From NCBI GenBank assembly GCA_016743235.1, contig VRZD01000037.1, positions 1 to 64,000 on the forward strand: 64,000 nucleotides of DNA, given 5' to 3'. Source of the DNA: Pantanalinema sp. GBBB05. GTDB lineage: Bacteria; Cyanobacteriota; Cyanobacteriia; Leptolyngbyales; Leptolyngbyaceae. Below the pieces are notes generated by a model, which saw only the letters and a list, made by a program, of their open reading frames with translations, was not told the DNA's origin and ran no database searches. Shown here in pieces: positions 26,315-34,832 of this stretch (position 1 is the stretch's first letter; each line of letters opens with the position of its first letter). Made by a program: the position numbers and the translations under genes.

Positions 26315-27373
26315 ATGACTGTCCGCTCGGCTGTATTTAACCATCCTCAACAATTTATCCAGGGCTGGTACTGGGCGTTGCCATCCCAAGCATTGAAGCT
26401 AGGTAAGGTCAAAGCGGTAACGCTATTGGGACGAAACCTGGCAATATTTCGGGGCAAGGGTGGACAGGTCGTCGCGATCGATGCTTACTGCCCCCATATG
26501 GGAGCGCACTTAGCGGAAGGCAAAGTTGAAGGGGACGGCATTCGCTGCTTCTTTCACAATTGGAAGTATGACGCGATGGGAGCCTGTGTCGATGTGCCAT
26601 CGTTAGGGCAACCGTTGAACGTCAGCATCAAAACCTGGCAGACGGCTGAACACTATGGGCTAATTTGGGTTTGGGTGGGAGCTGCACCTGCCCGATCGCT
26701 GCCGTTTGTGCCAGAGTTAGAACACCTAGCGTATGACTATGCCCTGGGGAATCACTTTGTCAAAAACTGCCATCCCAATGTATTACTGATCAATGCGATC
26801 GATGCGCATCATTTCAATACTGTGCACAATCTGCCTCTGGAGATTGTGTTTGATCAGCAAATTCTCCACGAAAACGCGATCGCCTTTAGCAACACGACTC
26901 GAGGGGGCGATGATTCCTGGGTGATTCGGCTGCTGCGACCCTTGTACCGACAGGAAGTCACCTACAGTATGTGCTATTGGTATGGCACGACAGGCACGGT
27001 TACCCTGGGACCCGATCAGCTGCATTTTTATATTCTGTTTGCCCTGCGGCTAGGGGAGGGGGGGAAAACTGAAGGACAAAGTGTGCTGCTAACTCGGAAG
27101 CGATCGGGCTACTTAGGTTGGGGTGTGAATCGAGTGCTATTGTGGCTGACCCAGCAAGTCAGTCATTACTTTGCCACCGGAGATTCGCAGGTGTTCCAAA
27201 CGATTCAATTTGATTTGAAGACTCCTATCAAAGCCGATCACTCGATCCTGCAATTTATGCAGCATGTCAACCAGCAACCCGCCCTGACCTGGAAGACCTG
27301 GGAGCCGATCGCGGTTGCTTCTGGTGCTAGCACGAGCGCCGTTGCTCCGGCTGCTACAGAACCATGCCACTGA
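26315..27373 (+). CDS. Rieske non-haem iron oxygenase (copy 1)
   Basis: The start MTVRSAVF at 26315 leaves a 5-bp gap to the previous gene; the longer frame would run back inside it. The 352-residue protein has the Rieske [2Fe-2S] ligands C59-x-H61 (YCPHMGAHL) and C78-x2-H81 (CFFHNWKYD). The mononuclear iron site is D163, H166 and H171 (IDAHHFNTVH). The look of the Rieske region (VEGDGIRC) recalls the KshA/cholesterol-desaturase branch that oxidises hydrophobic substrates. It should need electrons from a ferredoxin, and one is encoded 2 kb downstream. It is a clear paralogue of the minus-strand Rieske protein at 33731. Confidence 0.9.
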   Translation: MTVRSAVFNHPQQFIQGWYWALPSQALKLGKVKAVTLLGRNLAIFRGKGGQVVAIDAYCPHMGAHLAEGKVEGDGIRCFFHNWKYDAMGACVDVPSLGQPLNVSIKTWQTAEHYGLIWVWVGAAPARSLPFVPELEHLAYDYALGNHFVKNCHPNVLLINAIDAHHFNTVHNLPLEIVFDQQILHENAIAFSNTTRGGDDSWVIRLLRPLYRQEVTYSMCYWYGTTGTVTLGPDQLHFYILFALRLGEGGKTEGQSVLLTRKRSGYLGWGVNRVLLWLTQQVSHYFATGDSQVFQTIQFDLKTPIKADHSILQFMQHVNQQPALTWKTWEPIAVASGASTSAVAPAATEPCH

Positions 27374-27401
27374 AGCATTCCCCTGAGTCAAACGAGGTGA
27401 C

Positions 27402-28304
27402 ATGATGTTGGCGAACTCTATTGCCGGATTGAATTTACCCCACAGTCCTAATCCGTTGCTGCATCGGGTGTTAGCCGCCGCCTTACCAGCAGCGGGCGAC
27501 GATCGAGGCGATCGCCCAGTAGCCTACTGGGATGCCCCATACTTTCAGTTGGATCAGGTGCAGGTATTTCAGACGGCGACGGCTGAGGAACAAGCCCACA
27601 TCCTCCATCTTGCCAGTCACAGTCTGCTGGCAGAAGCCTACTGGATTGAAAAAACGGGTGTGGGCTATATGGCAAAGATGGTGCTGTTGTCCGAAACCCA
27701 GGAAGAGCGGATGCTTTATGGATTGTTTACAGCAGACGAAACGCTCCACCTGAGTCAACTCTGTCCGTTTTTGCCCGATCCAGAATTCATTCCTGAACAA
27801 AATCCCTTTTTGAGCTTGCTGGCAGGGGTGGTGGAAGGCGATGACAAAGCGCTGTTACTGTTTGTGCTGCAAGTGGTACTTGAAGGTTGGGGGTTAAGCC
27901 ACTATCGCCGATTGAGTCAAACCTGTCGCGATCACGCTCTGGCGGCATTATTCTCCAGTTTTTTGCAAGCTGAAGCGCGTCACCATGCTACCGGGACGAT
28001 TTTGTTTGATCAAACGGCTGTTTCAGCCAGGAGCCGAACCAATATTATCGAGGTCCTAGCCACCTTTCTGCGCATGGTGCAGGTGGGACCGCAGAGTGTA
28101 TTAACAGCGATCGAGCAGGTCAAGGGGCATCTATCCCGTGCCCAAAAAATCCAGATTTTAGCCGAGTTAGATGCCGTTACCCATAGTGGAACGCGGCTGC
28201 AACTGTTGCGATCTTTGATGACCGGAGCCACTACAGGGGCGATCGTGGCGAGTCTGGAAGCCCAGGCGGCTTTTGAGCCATTGCCACCGGATCAATGTGT
28301 CTAA
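27402..28304 (+). CDS. Ferritin-like diiron protein
   Basis: A 300-residue helical protein. Two E-x2-H pairs, E113-x2-H116 (DETLHL) and E191-x2-H194 (EARHH), with additional helix glutamates E78/E83 and E161, make a carboxylate-bridged diiron site in a four-helix bundle. Such proteins activate O2 for hydroxylation, desaturation, N-oxidation or decarbonylation. GAGGTGAC precedes the start (two adjacent ATGs). It lies 28 bp after Rieske copy 1 and overlaps the next diiron gene by 10 bp, so it is translated as part of the same operon. I cannot place it in a named subfamily; substrate is unknown. Confidence 0.78.
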   Translation: MMLANSIAGLNLPHSPNPLLHRVLAAALPAAGDDRGDRPVAYWDAPYFQLDQVQVFQTATAEEQAHILHLASHSLLAEAYWIEKTGVGYMAKMVLLSETQEERMLYGLFTADETLHLSQLCPFLPDPEFIPEQNPFLSLLAGVVEGDDKALLLFVLQVVLEGWGLSHYRRLSQTCRDHALAALFSSFLQAEARHHATGTILFDQTAVSARSRTNIIEVLATFLRMVQVGPQSVLTAIEQVKGHLSRAQKIQILAELDAVTHSGTRLQLLRSLMTGATTGAIVASLEAQAAFEPLPPDQCV

Positions 28305-29521
28305 CCAATCTTTGTCGTGCTTCTATCACCTTCCCCATGACGCAGCTTCACCTGAAAAACTCGTTGCTAGATCGCAAACTGGAGATTAACTATCGGCGCA
28401 ACCGCCAGCAAGACCACACCACCCTGATGGATGAGGTCGCCCAAACTTTCTGCTATGCCGACTGTCAGCATGACTATTGGAATCCTGAAGAATTTTCGCT
28501 GTTCTACGGTACACCGCTGTGGGAGCAGTCCAGTCAGCCGCAGCGCCTGGTGTTGAATCACCTGTATTGGGTGGCGTATTATTCCCAGATTATTTCTGCC
28601 GAAATTGCCACTATCTTTTTTAACCAAACCAGTGCTACGGGACTGTATGCCCAAGAAGATTTTCGCTTAATTTGCGATACCTTGGATCTGGAATCATCCC
28701 AGGAACGGGCACATATCAGTGCCTTTCGCACCATTTCCCAGCGTACCGAACAGGCTTTATTTGGGCGATCGATTTTTACTTATCCCATGCGCAGTCCGTT
28801 TACCGAAACGATGGTGTATGCCGACACTACTGCCCTCAAAACCTGGTGGAAACAGTTGCAACTCCAATATTTTGGACTAATTTCTGCCAATAATGCGTTC
28901 TTAGCCTGTCAATACTTTACGGTGCGTGGCGTTCGCACGCTCAACGGCAAACTGGTGCAGCATAAACTGAGTCAACTTTATCAGCAGCATTCCCGTCCAG
29001 AAACCGCCCCAGTTCCCGCAAAAATCTCCCACTATCATTTCCTGGATGAAAGCTTCCACTTCAATAGCTCAACCCTATTATCCCAGGAAGTGATCGCTTG
29101 CCTGGCTCCCCCGACAGCGTTTGAGCGCTATGTGGCTAATTTGGGGTTACGCGGTTGTCAGCGCGATCATTATCACTTTTCGGTCGCGATCAATGGCATC
29201 TTTTGGTATGACCCCGCCTTGTACTCTAAGATCTATCAGGTGCTGCGATCGCCCATCTTTGCGATGAGCCATGCAGCAGCCAAAACCATGATGCAGCGTT
29301 GTTTTACCGAAGAATCAGAAGGTCTGCACCGCAGCTATCAAACCCATCAAGAAGCGTTAGCCTCTTACCGAGTGTATGTTGAGAAACTGGCGTACCTTTG
29401 GTCCAGCAATCGCGACATGACACTGATGGCAGCAAACTCGATTCCGCGTTATTTAGCCACGCAGCAACGGGCATTTAAACGGTTTGCGCACCAGATCGAT
29501 CGCGAAATGAGCCATGTCTGA
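28295..29521 (+). CDS. AurF-like diiron oxygenase
   Basis: A 408-residue protein with E103, E137-x2-H140 (QERAH) and H248-x3-E252-x2-H255 (HFLDESFH). The last motif matches the H-x3-E-x2-H signature of AurF-type diiron oxygenases, which oxidise aryl amines to nitro groups, though relatives hydroxylate other substrates. The ATG at 28295 overlaps the previous stop; a second start, MTQLHLKN at 28337, gives a more family-like N-terminus and is equally possible. No ribosome site marks either. Its end overlaps the ferredoxin start by 8 bp. Pairing of two different diiron proteins next to each other is unusual. Confidence 0.75.
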   Translation: MCLTNLCRASITFPMTQLHLKNSLLDRKLEINYRRNRQQDHTTLMDEVAQTFCYADCQHDYWNPEEFSLFYGTPLWEQSSQPQRLVLNHLYWVAYYSQIISAEIATIFFNQTSATGLYAQEDFRLICDTLDLESSQERAHISAFRTISQRTEQALFGRSIFTYPMRSPFTETMVYADTTALKTWWKQLQLQYFGLISANNAFLACQYFTVRGVRTLNGKLVQHKLSQLYQQHSRPETAPVPAKISHYHFLDESFHFNSSTLLSQEVIACLAPPTAFERYVANLGLRGCQRDHYHFSVAINGIFWYDPALYSKIYQVLRSPIFAMSHAAAKTMMQRCFTEESEGLHRSYQTHQEALASYRVYVEKLAYLWSSNRDMTLMAANSIPRYLATQQRAFKRFAHQIDREMSHV

Positions 29522-29807
29522 CCTTTGTACGATTCGCTTTCCCGCTACTGGGTATCCAGCCATAACGCTAGCTGCCCACGTCCCCCTATCCCATCATCTG
29601 ACGCTGCAAAACTCGCCCGTTCTATTTGGCTGTCGTACCGGAATTTGCGGCACTTGTTTGGTAGAAGTGACGGGTGATCTTCCTCCCCCCGATGCCGATG
29701 AGCAAGAAATGCTCGATGCCTTGGCTCCTGGCGCAGTCAATGTTCGCCTCGCTTGCCAAATTGACTTAGTGGCTGATATCGCGATCACGGTGCCAGCGAA
29801 GGATTAA
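29514..29807 (+). CDS. [2Fe-2S] plant-type ferredoxin
   Basis: A 97-residue ferredoxin. Cluster ligands are C40, C45, C48 (GCRTGICGTC) and C81 (LACQI), the C-x4-C-x2-C...C plant-type pattern. It overlaps the AurF-like gene end, so translation is coupled. Its sequence is distinct from photosynthetic PetF (compare the remnant at 113), which suggests a dedicated electron donor. The three Rieske and two diiron enzymes around it are the obvious acceptors. No ferredoxin reductase is encoded nearby, so a housekeeping reductase such as FNR would have to reduce it. Confidence 0.9.
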   Translation: MSDLCTIRFPATGYPAITLAAHVPLSHHLTLQNSPVLFGCRTGICGTCLVEVTGDLPPPDADEQEMLDALAPGAVNVRLACQIDLVADIAITVPAKD

Positions 29808-29819
29808 GTTTCGTGCTGA

Positions 29820-29835
29820 GAGCGTTAAAACGCTC
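29820..29835 (+). promoter_or_regulatory. Intercistronic hairpin between ferredoxin and second Rieske gene
   Basis: GAGCGTT-AA-AACGCTC is a fully self-complementary 16-mer 12 bp after the ferredoxin stop. It may attenuate transcription or protect the upstream mRNA, changing the ratio of the two gene sets. Confidence 0.35.
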
Positions 29836-29876
29836 AAACAATAGAACAGTCAGTCGTTAGAGGTAGCCAGCAGCGA

Positions 29877-30899
29877 ATGCAGTTTGAGGATTTCTGGTAC
29901 ATTGTTGCCTTAAGTGAACAGTTGAATTCCCATACCGTTTTAGCTCGAACGGTACTGGATGAATGGCTGGTGATCTTTCGAGATCAAACGGGACAGCCCG
30001 TGGCTCTGCGCGATCGCTGCCTGCATCGCCATAGTCGCCTATCTCCAGGCAAGGTTTGCCGGGGGCAATTACACTGTCCTTACCACGGCTGGGTCTATAA
30101 CTCCGAGGGGCAGGTCGTGGCAGTACCAGCAGAAGGGGAATCGTTTCAGCCATCTTCAAAACGACGTGCTAAATGGTATGCGACGAAAGAGCAGGATGGG
30201 TATGTCTATATTCGGTTAGCGGCTGCTCCCCCAACTGAGTTTGCACCCTTCCCCATGCCCCACTACCAGGAGTCAGGTTGGCAAACGGTGCGGGTGATTA
30301 ATCGCTTTCACAATACAGTCACGAACTGTGCGGAAAACTTTATTGATATTCCCCATACCGTTTCGGTTCATCCTGGCATTTTCCGGACCCGTCGGCAGCA
30401 GCCGATCGAGATGCTGGTTGAACGGCGGGATGGCTCGGTGTGGGTCGAATATCGCAACGAAACGAATAACCTGGGGTGGTTTAGTCGCTTTTTGAATCAG
30501 AAAGGAGCCGCCATTAAGCACCGCGATCGCTTTCAGATGCCGAACATCACCTGTGTGGAATACCGCTTGGGACCCCAGCGGCAGCTTTACATTACGAGCC
30601 AATCGATTCCTGAAACCGCAGCTTCAACCCTGGTCTACACCGATGTCACTTACAATTATGGCATCTGGAATTGGCTTGCCCGCCCGTTCGTCTGGTGGAC
30701 CGCTCAACGAATTATTCACCAAGATGTCAAAATTCTGGATATTCAAGCAGAGACGATCGCTAAATACGGTAGCCAATTTGCTCATACCCCGGTGGATACG
30801 ATTCATATTTTTGTCGAATCGATTCGCGAGGCGATCGCGGCAGGCAAAGATCCACGCCAACTGCCGATGCAATCAGTTCGCACCACCTTTTGGGTCTGA
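29877..30899 (+). CDS. Rieske non-haem iron oxygenase (copy 2)
   Basis: A 340-residue oxygenase with Rieske ligands C48-x-H50 (RCLHRHSRL) and C67-x2-H70 (CPYHGWVY), and an iron site D157, H160, H165 (NFIDIPHTVSVH). It is not close to copies 1 and 3: its Rieske motif and ENFIDIPHT region resemble the vanillate O-demethylase/phthalate branch. Typical reactions are aromatic hydroxylation or O-demethylation. It lies 69 bp after the ferredoxin, with a small hairpin between, and 18 bp before a fatty-acid-hydroxylase-type gene. Cytosolic; substrate unknown. Confidence 0.9.
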   Translation: MQFEDFWYIVALSEQLNSHTVLARTVLDEWLVIFRDQTGQPVALRDRCLHRHSRLSPGKVCRGQLHCPYHGWVYNSEGQVVAVPAEGESFQPSSKRRAKWYATKEQDGYVYIRLAAAPPTEFAPFPMPHYQESGWQTVRVINRFHNTVTNCAENFIDIPHTVSVHPGIFRTRRQQPIEMLVERRDGSVWVEYRNETNNLGWFSRFLNQKGAAIKHRDRFQMPNITCVEYRLGPQRQLYITSQSIPETAASTLVYTDVTYNYGIWNWLARPFVWWTAQRIIHQDVKILDIQAETIAKYGSQFAHTPVDTIHIFVESIREAIAAGKDPRQLPMQSVRTTFWV

Positions 30900-30917
30900 G
30901 GATGGGTCGGGCAATCT

Positions 30918-31697
30918 ATGGTACTTCCAACCACACTTCCTCCAACCGTGTTCACTCAAACCCTGCTCCAACTGCCGATCCTAGCTACCTTTATTGGCTT
31001 ATTGGGCGGCACGATCGCCGATGCCACCAGCCGTAGACAACTGCAAACCAAGTCGCGTCAGGATTGGATACTGGATCTTACTGGTTTGTGGGTTCAGGGA
31101 ATTCTGGTGCCATTCCTGCAAGTGAGTTTAATGCTGCCGCTGTGGCAGTTCCTTTTACCGGCCCAACAACACTGTTGGCAGTTGCCGCTTCTCCCTACCT
31201 TATTGCTCAGTTTCGTAATTGTAGATTATGCCTACTACTGGAACCACCGCTGGTTGCATCGGGCGTTGTGGTCGGTGCATCAAGTCCATCACACGGTCAC
31301 GCAGATGGATGTCTTGGGCACATCCCGAAACACCCTGTGGACGAGTCTGTTGATTGTGTACCTGTGGATACATCCCCTGTGTTTGTATCTGTTGGCGCAT
31401 CCGATCGGGTATCTGTTGGGCGTTAGTCTCACCGCTGCCCTGGATTTGTGGCGACACAGCCAATGGACGATCGCGCCCAACACCTGGCTGTATCGTTGCC
31501 TGGCTGGCTGGCTGATTCTGCCCCAGGATCATGCCTGGCATCACTCTCCCGATGTAGCCGAGTGTAACTATGGAGCCAATCTCAAACTATGGGATCGGCT
31601 CCACGGCACTTACTATGCCTGCGATCGCTCTCCCCCAGCGATCGGTCTGTCTATCCCCTTAACCCTGACCCAAAAACTGCTGTTTCCCTGCCGATGA
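30918..31697 (+). CDS. Membrane fatty acid hydroxylase / sterol desaturase family protein
   Basis: A 259-residue membrane protein with several hydrophobic helices (about 20-35, 55-80, 90-108, 140-175). The histidine clusters are H110-x3-H114 (NHRWLH), H121-x2-H124-H125 (HQVHH) and H205-x2-H208-H209 (HAWHH), with an additional H180. This is the non-haem diiron signature of the fatty acid hydroxylase/sterol desaturase superfamily, which hydroxylates or desaturates lipids or carotenoids at the membrane. The stop overlaps the next start (ATGA). Its presence is a main reason to think the cluster acts on a lipid. Confidence 0.88.
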   Translation: MVLPTTLPPTVFTQTLLQLPILATFIGLLGGTIADATSRRQLQTKSRQDWILDLTGLWVQGILVPFLQVSLMLPLWQFLLPAQQHCWQLPLLPTLLLSFVIVDYAYYWNHRWLHRALWSVHQVHHTVTQMDVLGTSRNTLWTSLLIVYLWIHPLCLYLLAHPIGYLLGVSLTAALDLWRHSQWTIAPNTWLYRCLAGWLILPQDHAWHHSPDVAECNYGANLKLWDRLHGTYYACDRSPPAIGLSIPLTLTQKLLFPCR

Positions 31698-32314
31698 CCG
31701 TTCTCAGTCGAATTCTCTTATTTTTCCCGACGCTGGTTTTGGGGTTGGCTGGAGCCGCGTTGATTTACTTCGCCCACGCTCCCACCCCGTTCAGCTTCTT
31801 GCTGATCCTGTGGGTCTTGTATGGATTTCCTGTGCTAGTCTACCGCCTACACCAGTGGCGCTATCCTATCCCAGAAGGCATTAGCTACTTTCAAGAGCAG
31901 GTCTATAACCCTTGGTGGGGCAGTCACCAAATTCAGCAGATCTACATTGCCATTCCGGTGTTGGAAGCTGTGTTGCGGTTGATTCCAGGGGCATTTTCGG
32001 GTTGGTTGCGCCTATGGGGTGCCAAAATTGGGCATCATGTCTACTGGACACCGGGGCTAGAGATTGCCGATCGCGGCTTACTGGTGATTGGCGATCGGGT
32101 GGTAATTGGGCATCGGGTGGGGATTTATGCCCATGTGATCAAACCCCGGCGGCAAAACCTGATGCTGTACGTCAAAAAGGTGAGAATTGGTGATGATGTC
32201 TTTGTGGGCGCTGGCTCCCAAATGGCTCCAGGTGTGGTGATTTACGCTGGGAGTTATCTCCCTGTCCTGACCCAGCTGCATCCTAATCAACGGGTAAAGT
32301 CATGCGCGGACTGA
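31694..32314 (+). CDS. Membrane-anchored hexapeptide acyltransferase
   Basis: I place the start at ATG 31694 (MTVLSRILLFFP), which overlaps the previous stop as ATGA; a longer upstream frame is a shadow of the hydroxylase gene. The 206-residue protein has two N-terminal hydrophobic helices (about 5-28, 33-50), then a left-handed beta-helix of hexapeptide repeats (IADRGLLVIGDRVVIGHRVG; VRIGDDVFVGAGSQM). Such proteins transfer acyl groups from CoA or ACP; the membrane anchor suits a lipid acceptor. A possible catalytic His lies in the HVIKP turn. It overlaps the GH3 gene start by 13 bp. Confidence 0.8.
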   Translation: MTVLSRILLFFPTLVLGLAGAALIYFAHAPTPFSFLLILWVLYGFPVLVYRLHQWRYPIPEGISYFQEQVYNPWWGSHQIQQIYIAIPVLEAVLRLIPGAFSGWLRLWGAKIGHHVYWTPGLEIADRGLLVIGDRVVIGHRVGIYAHVIKPRRQNLMLYVKKVRIGDDVFVGAGSQMAPGVVIYAGSYLPVLTQLHPNQRVKSCAD

Positions 32315-33807
32315 TCCAGGGCTTTGGGCAGTTGCTCGCTCCAGCCGCCCGCCAATTTAACCAGGCTCTTGACCACCCTGAACGTACCCAATCCGAGATA
32401 CAGCAAAAAATTTGCGATCGCCTGGTGGCGAGTGACTATGGAAAATTTCTGGGAATTCAGTCGATCGCCGATTGGCACCGTCTGCCGATTGTTAGCTACG
32501 AGGATCTGGAACCCTGGATTCTGCGAGCTGGTCTCACGCCCGAACCAATTTTGTCCTATCAAAAAACCTCTGGTAGCAGTGGCGCGGTGAAGCGGATTCC
32601 CTATACCCGATCGCTGCAACGATCGTTTAGCCAAATGTTTTGTGTCTGGGCACACGACCTGATCCAAAACGGACCTCGGTTTACCACGGGTAGACTGTAT
32701 GCCTGTATTTCGCCCCAGCTAACCTCTGAAGCGGCAGCGGCTCGCCCTGCCCTTCAGGATGATGCAGACTATTTAGACGGCTGGCTACGCGGATTGCTCA
32801 GTCCGTTTCTGGTTATGCCCACTGGACTAAATCAGATCTGTACGCCGCAACAGTTTCAGCAGCAGCTTGGTCTGGCATTGGTGCAAGCCGAACGACTGGA
32901 AACCATTTCCATTTGGAGTCCCAGCTTTCTGCAAGTGCAGTTGGATTATATCCAAACTCACCAACACTCATTACGACAGGCATTGCAGCCGCGAATTTCG
33001 CGGGAGCGCTGGCAACTCCTCACCGAACCCGAGATTCCCTGGAGCCAACTTTGGTCACACTTGAAGCTGATCTCCTGCTGGGACAGTGCTCAAGCCGCCG
33101 ATCGCGCTGATGGACTGCGATCGCAGTTTCCGGGGGTGTGGGTGCAGGGCAAAGGCTTGCTGGCAACGGAAGCCCCCATGACGATTCCGTTGATTCCTGC
33201 CCAGGGCTGCGTTCCGGTCCTGAATCAGGTCCTGTTTGAGTTTGAGGACGAGGCTGGCTCATTACATCAGTTACACGAACTGCATCAGGGACAGTCCTAT
33301 AGCCTGATTCTGTCGCAACTAGGGGGACTATACCGCTACCGCATTGGCGATCGGGTGCAAGTCACCCATTGGTATCGACAGACTCCCTGTTTAGAGTTTT
33401 TAGGGCGTGATCCAGCGGTTAGCGATCTCGTAGGTGAAAAGCTTCATGCTGCGTTTGTGCAAACGACCCTGAATCAGTTGCATCTGTCAGCCCGATTTAC
33501 CAGTCTGGTGCCCGTGGCTGACCCGCCCCACTACCTGCTGCTGCTGGATCAGGCAACGGCATCACCAGCGGACATCCGCGATCGCCTCGATCGGGCACTG
33601 TGCCAATCCCATCACTACCAGCAGGCGCGGCTACTCGGTCAACTCGCGGCTCCGCAGGTGATCATTTCTAGCCAAATTCCCGAACTGCTGGCAATGTTCA
33701 AAGCGAAAACAGGCGGTGTCTGGGCAGGCCTTAAACATGCGATTCTGGTAACTTCGCCTTTGGATACCACGTTGGTCCAGATGTTGCAGAACCTGACCCA
33801 GAGCTGA
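32302..33807 (+). CDS. GH3-family acyl-amide synthetase
   Basis: A 501-residue protein of the GH3 (auxin-responsive promoter) family. The ATP-binding loop is visible at about 90-105 (YQKTSGSSGAVKRIPYT), and YRYRIGDRVQV at about 345 and LVGEKLHAAFVQTTLN at about 375 are family landmarks. Plant GH3 enzymes adenylate a carboxylic acid such as jasmonate or auxin and join it to an amino acid. Bacterial members occur in secondary metabolism with few known products. Here the acid could be an oxygenated fatty acid from the neighbouring enzymes. Its last 77 bp overlap the convergent Rieske copy 3. Confidence 0.85.
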   Translation: MRGLIQGFGQLLAPAARQFNQALDHPERTQSEIQQKICDRLVASDYGKFLGIQSIADWHRLPIVSYEDLEPWILRAGLTPEPILSYQKTSGSSGAVKRIPYTRSLQRSFSQMFCVWAHDLIQNGPRFTTGRLYACISPQLTSEAAAARPALQDDADYLDGWLRGLLSPFLVMPTGLNQICTPQQFQQQLGLALVQAERLETISIWSPSFLQVQLDYIQTHQHSLRQALQPRISRERWQLLTEPEIPWSQLWSHLKLISCWDSAQAADRADGLRSQFPGVWVQGKGLLATEAPMTIPLIPAQGCVPVLNQVLFEFEDEAGSLHQLHELHQGQSYSLILSQLGGLYRYRIGDRVQVTHWYRQTPCLEFLGRDPAVSDLVGEKLHAAFVQTTLNQLHLSARFTSLVPVADPPHYLLLLDQATASPADIRDRLDRALCQSHHYQQARLLGQLAAPQVIISSQIPELLAMFKAKTGGVWAGLKHAILVTSPLDTTLVQMLQNLTQS

Positions 33808-34828
33808 ACGGTGACCAGCGGGATGGCTCCAGACGGTTCACATACTGCATATACTGCACCAACGGTTGGTCAATTTCCAGGAGCACATGGGGGTTGAACT
33901 GAATATTATCGTAAATCTTGCCGTCCTCATCCCGGAGCAGATAGTAAGCCAGGCGAGTACATAGCAGCAGCCACTGACTCAGGCACCAACCGAGGATTCC
34001 GGGGCGATCGGCGGTGACATAAATGGGTTGAATCTGGGTGCGGTGGTTAGCATCTGAGGCGGCGATCGGGTTATAGGCAAAAATCATGTGCAGGGGCGGA
34101 AACAGTCGGACATGCTTCATCATGGTGAGCAAGCCGATGCAGCCGTCGGCATAGCGCATGGAGTAGGTATACGTAGACCCCAAAAAGCGTTGCCCTAATC
34201 GTTCTCGCCAGGTGGTACTGGGGAATGTCCCCTGCATGGTGAAATCGATCTGTCTGCCCGATTGATTCTGCTCGAGAGACAGATCCATAACGATCGCGAG
34301 ATGATGGACAGTTCGCAGATGTTGGGCATCAATGCCATTCATCATACAGATGTGATGGTGGCAACTCCGTTCAAAGGCTTTGTCCGCTCGGGTGATCAGA
34401 GCCTTACCGCGCAGTTCGTCAAACTCGGCGATCGGTTCGGGGGCTACCCGATCGGGATACACCCAAATGAAGCCATACTTCTCCTCTGTGGCATAGGCTT
34501 GAACTTTGGCGCTGGCTGGAATCGCGGTTTGGCAGGGAATATCTTGGCACTCTCCAGCCTGGTTAAACGCCCAGTGATGAAAGGTACAGCGAATCCAGTT
34601 ACCCTCGACGCGACCAATCCCCAGATCGGTTCCCAGGTGAGGGCAGTAGGCATCTAAAGCGCGAACCTGTCCATCCTGACCGCGAAACACCACAATCCGT
34701 TGTCCACAGATCACGACAGATTTCGCCTGTCCGGTGGTCAGATCAGAACTGGCACAGGCGATGTACCACCCTTTAGCCACAATGCCCCAATTGTTAAAGA
34801 TCTGCTGGTTAGAAGTCTGCATCGTCAT
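33731..34828 (-). CDS. Rieske non-haem iron oxygenase (copy 3)
   Basis: A 365-residue oxygenase with Rieske ligands C62-x-H64 (YCPHLGTDL) and C81-x2-H84 (CTFHHWAF) and an iron site D167, H170, H175 (GIDAQHLRTVHH). It shares with copy 1 the VEGxxIRC stretch, the diiron-like spacing around NGIDAQH, GxLGWxxxxxLL and a closing QYMQYVNR/QFMQHVNQ motif. The two are therefore paralogues from one duplication, now on opposite strands. Its C-terminal 25 residues (SPFSSGSGSATSG...) overlap the GH3 gene antisense and look non-conserved. It leads the minus-strand half of the cluster with the DUF962 gene 4 bp upstream. Confidence 0.9.
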   Translation of the reverse strand: MTMQTSNQQIFNNWGIVAKGWYIACASSDLTTGQAKSVVICGQRIVVFRGQDGQVRALDAYCPHLGTDLGIGRVEGNWIRCTFHHWAFNQAGECQDIPCQTAIPASAKVQAYATEEKYGFIWVYPDRVAPEPIAEFDELRGKALITRADKAFERSCHHHICMMNGIDAQHLRTVHHLAIVMDLSLEQNQSGRQIDFTMQGTFPSTTWRERLGQRFLGSTYTYSMRYADGCIGLLTMMKHVRLFPPLHMIFAYNPIAASDANHRTQIQPIYVTADRPGILGWCLSQWLLLCTRLAYYLLRDEDGKIYDNIQFNPHVLLEIDQPLVQYMQYVNRLEPSRWSPFSSGSGSATSGPTWYPKAKLPESHV

Positions 34829-34832
34829 GGGT

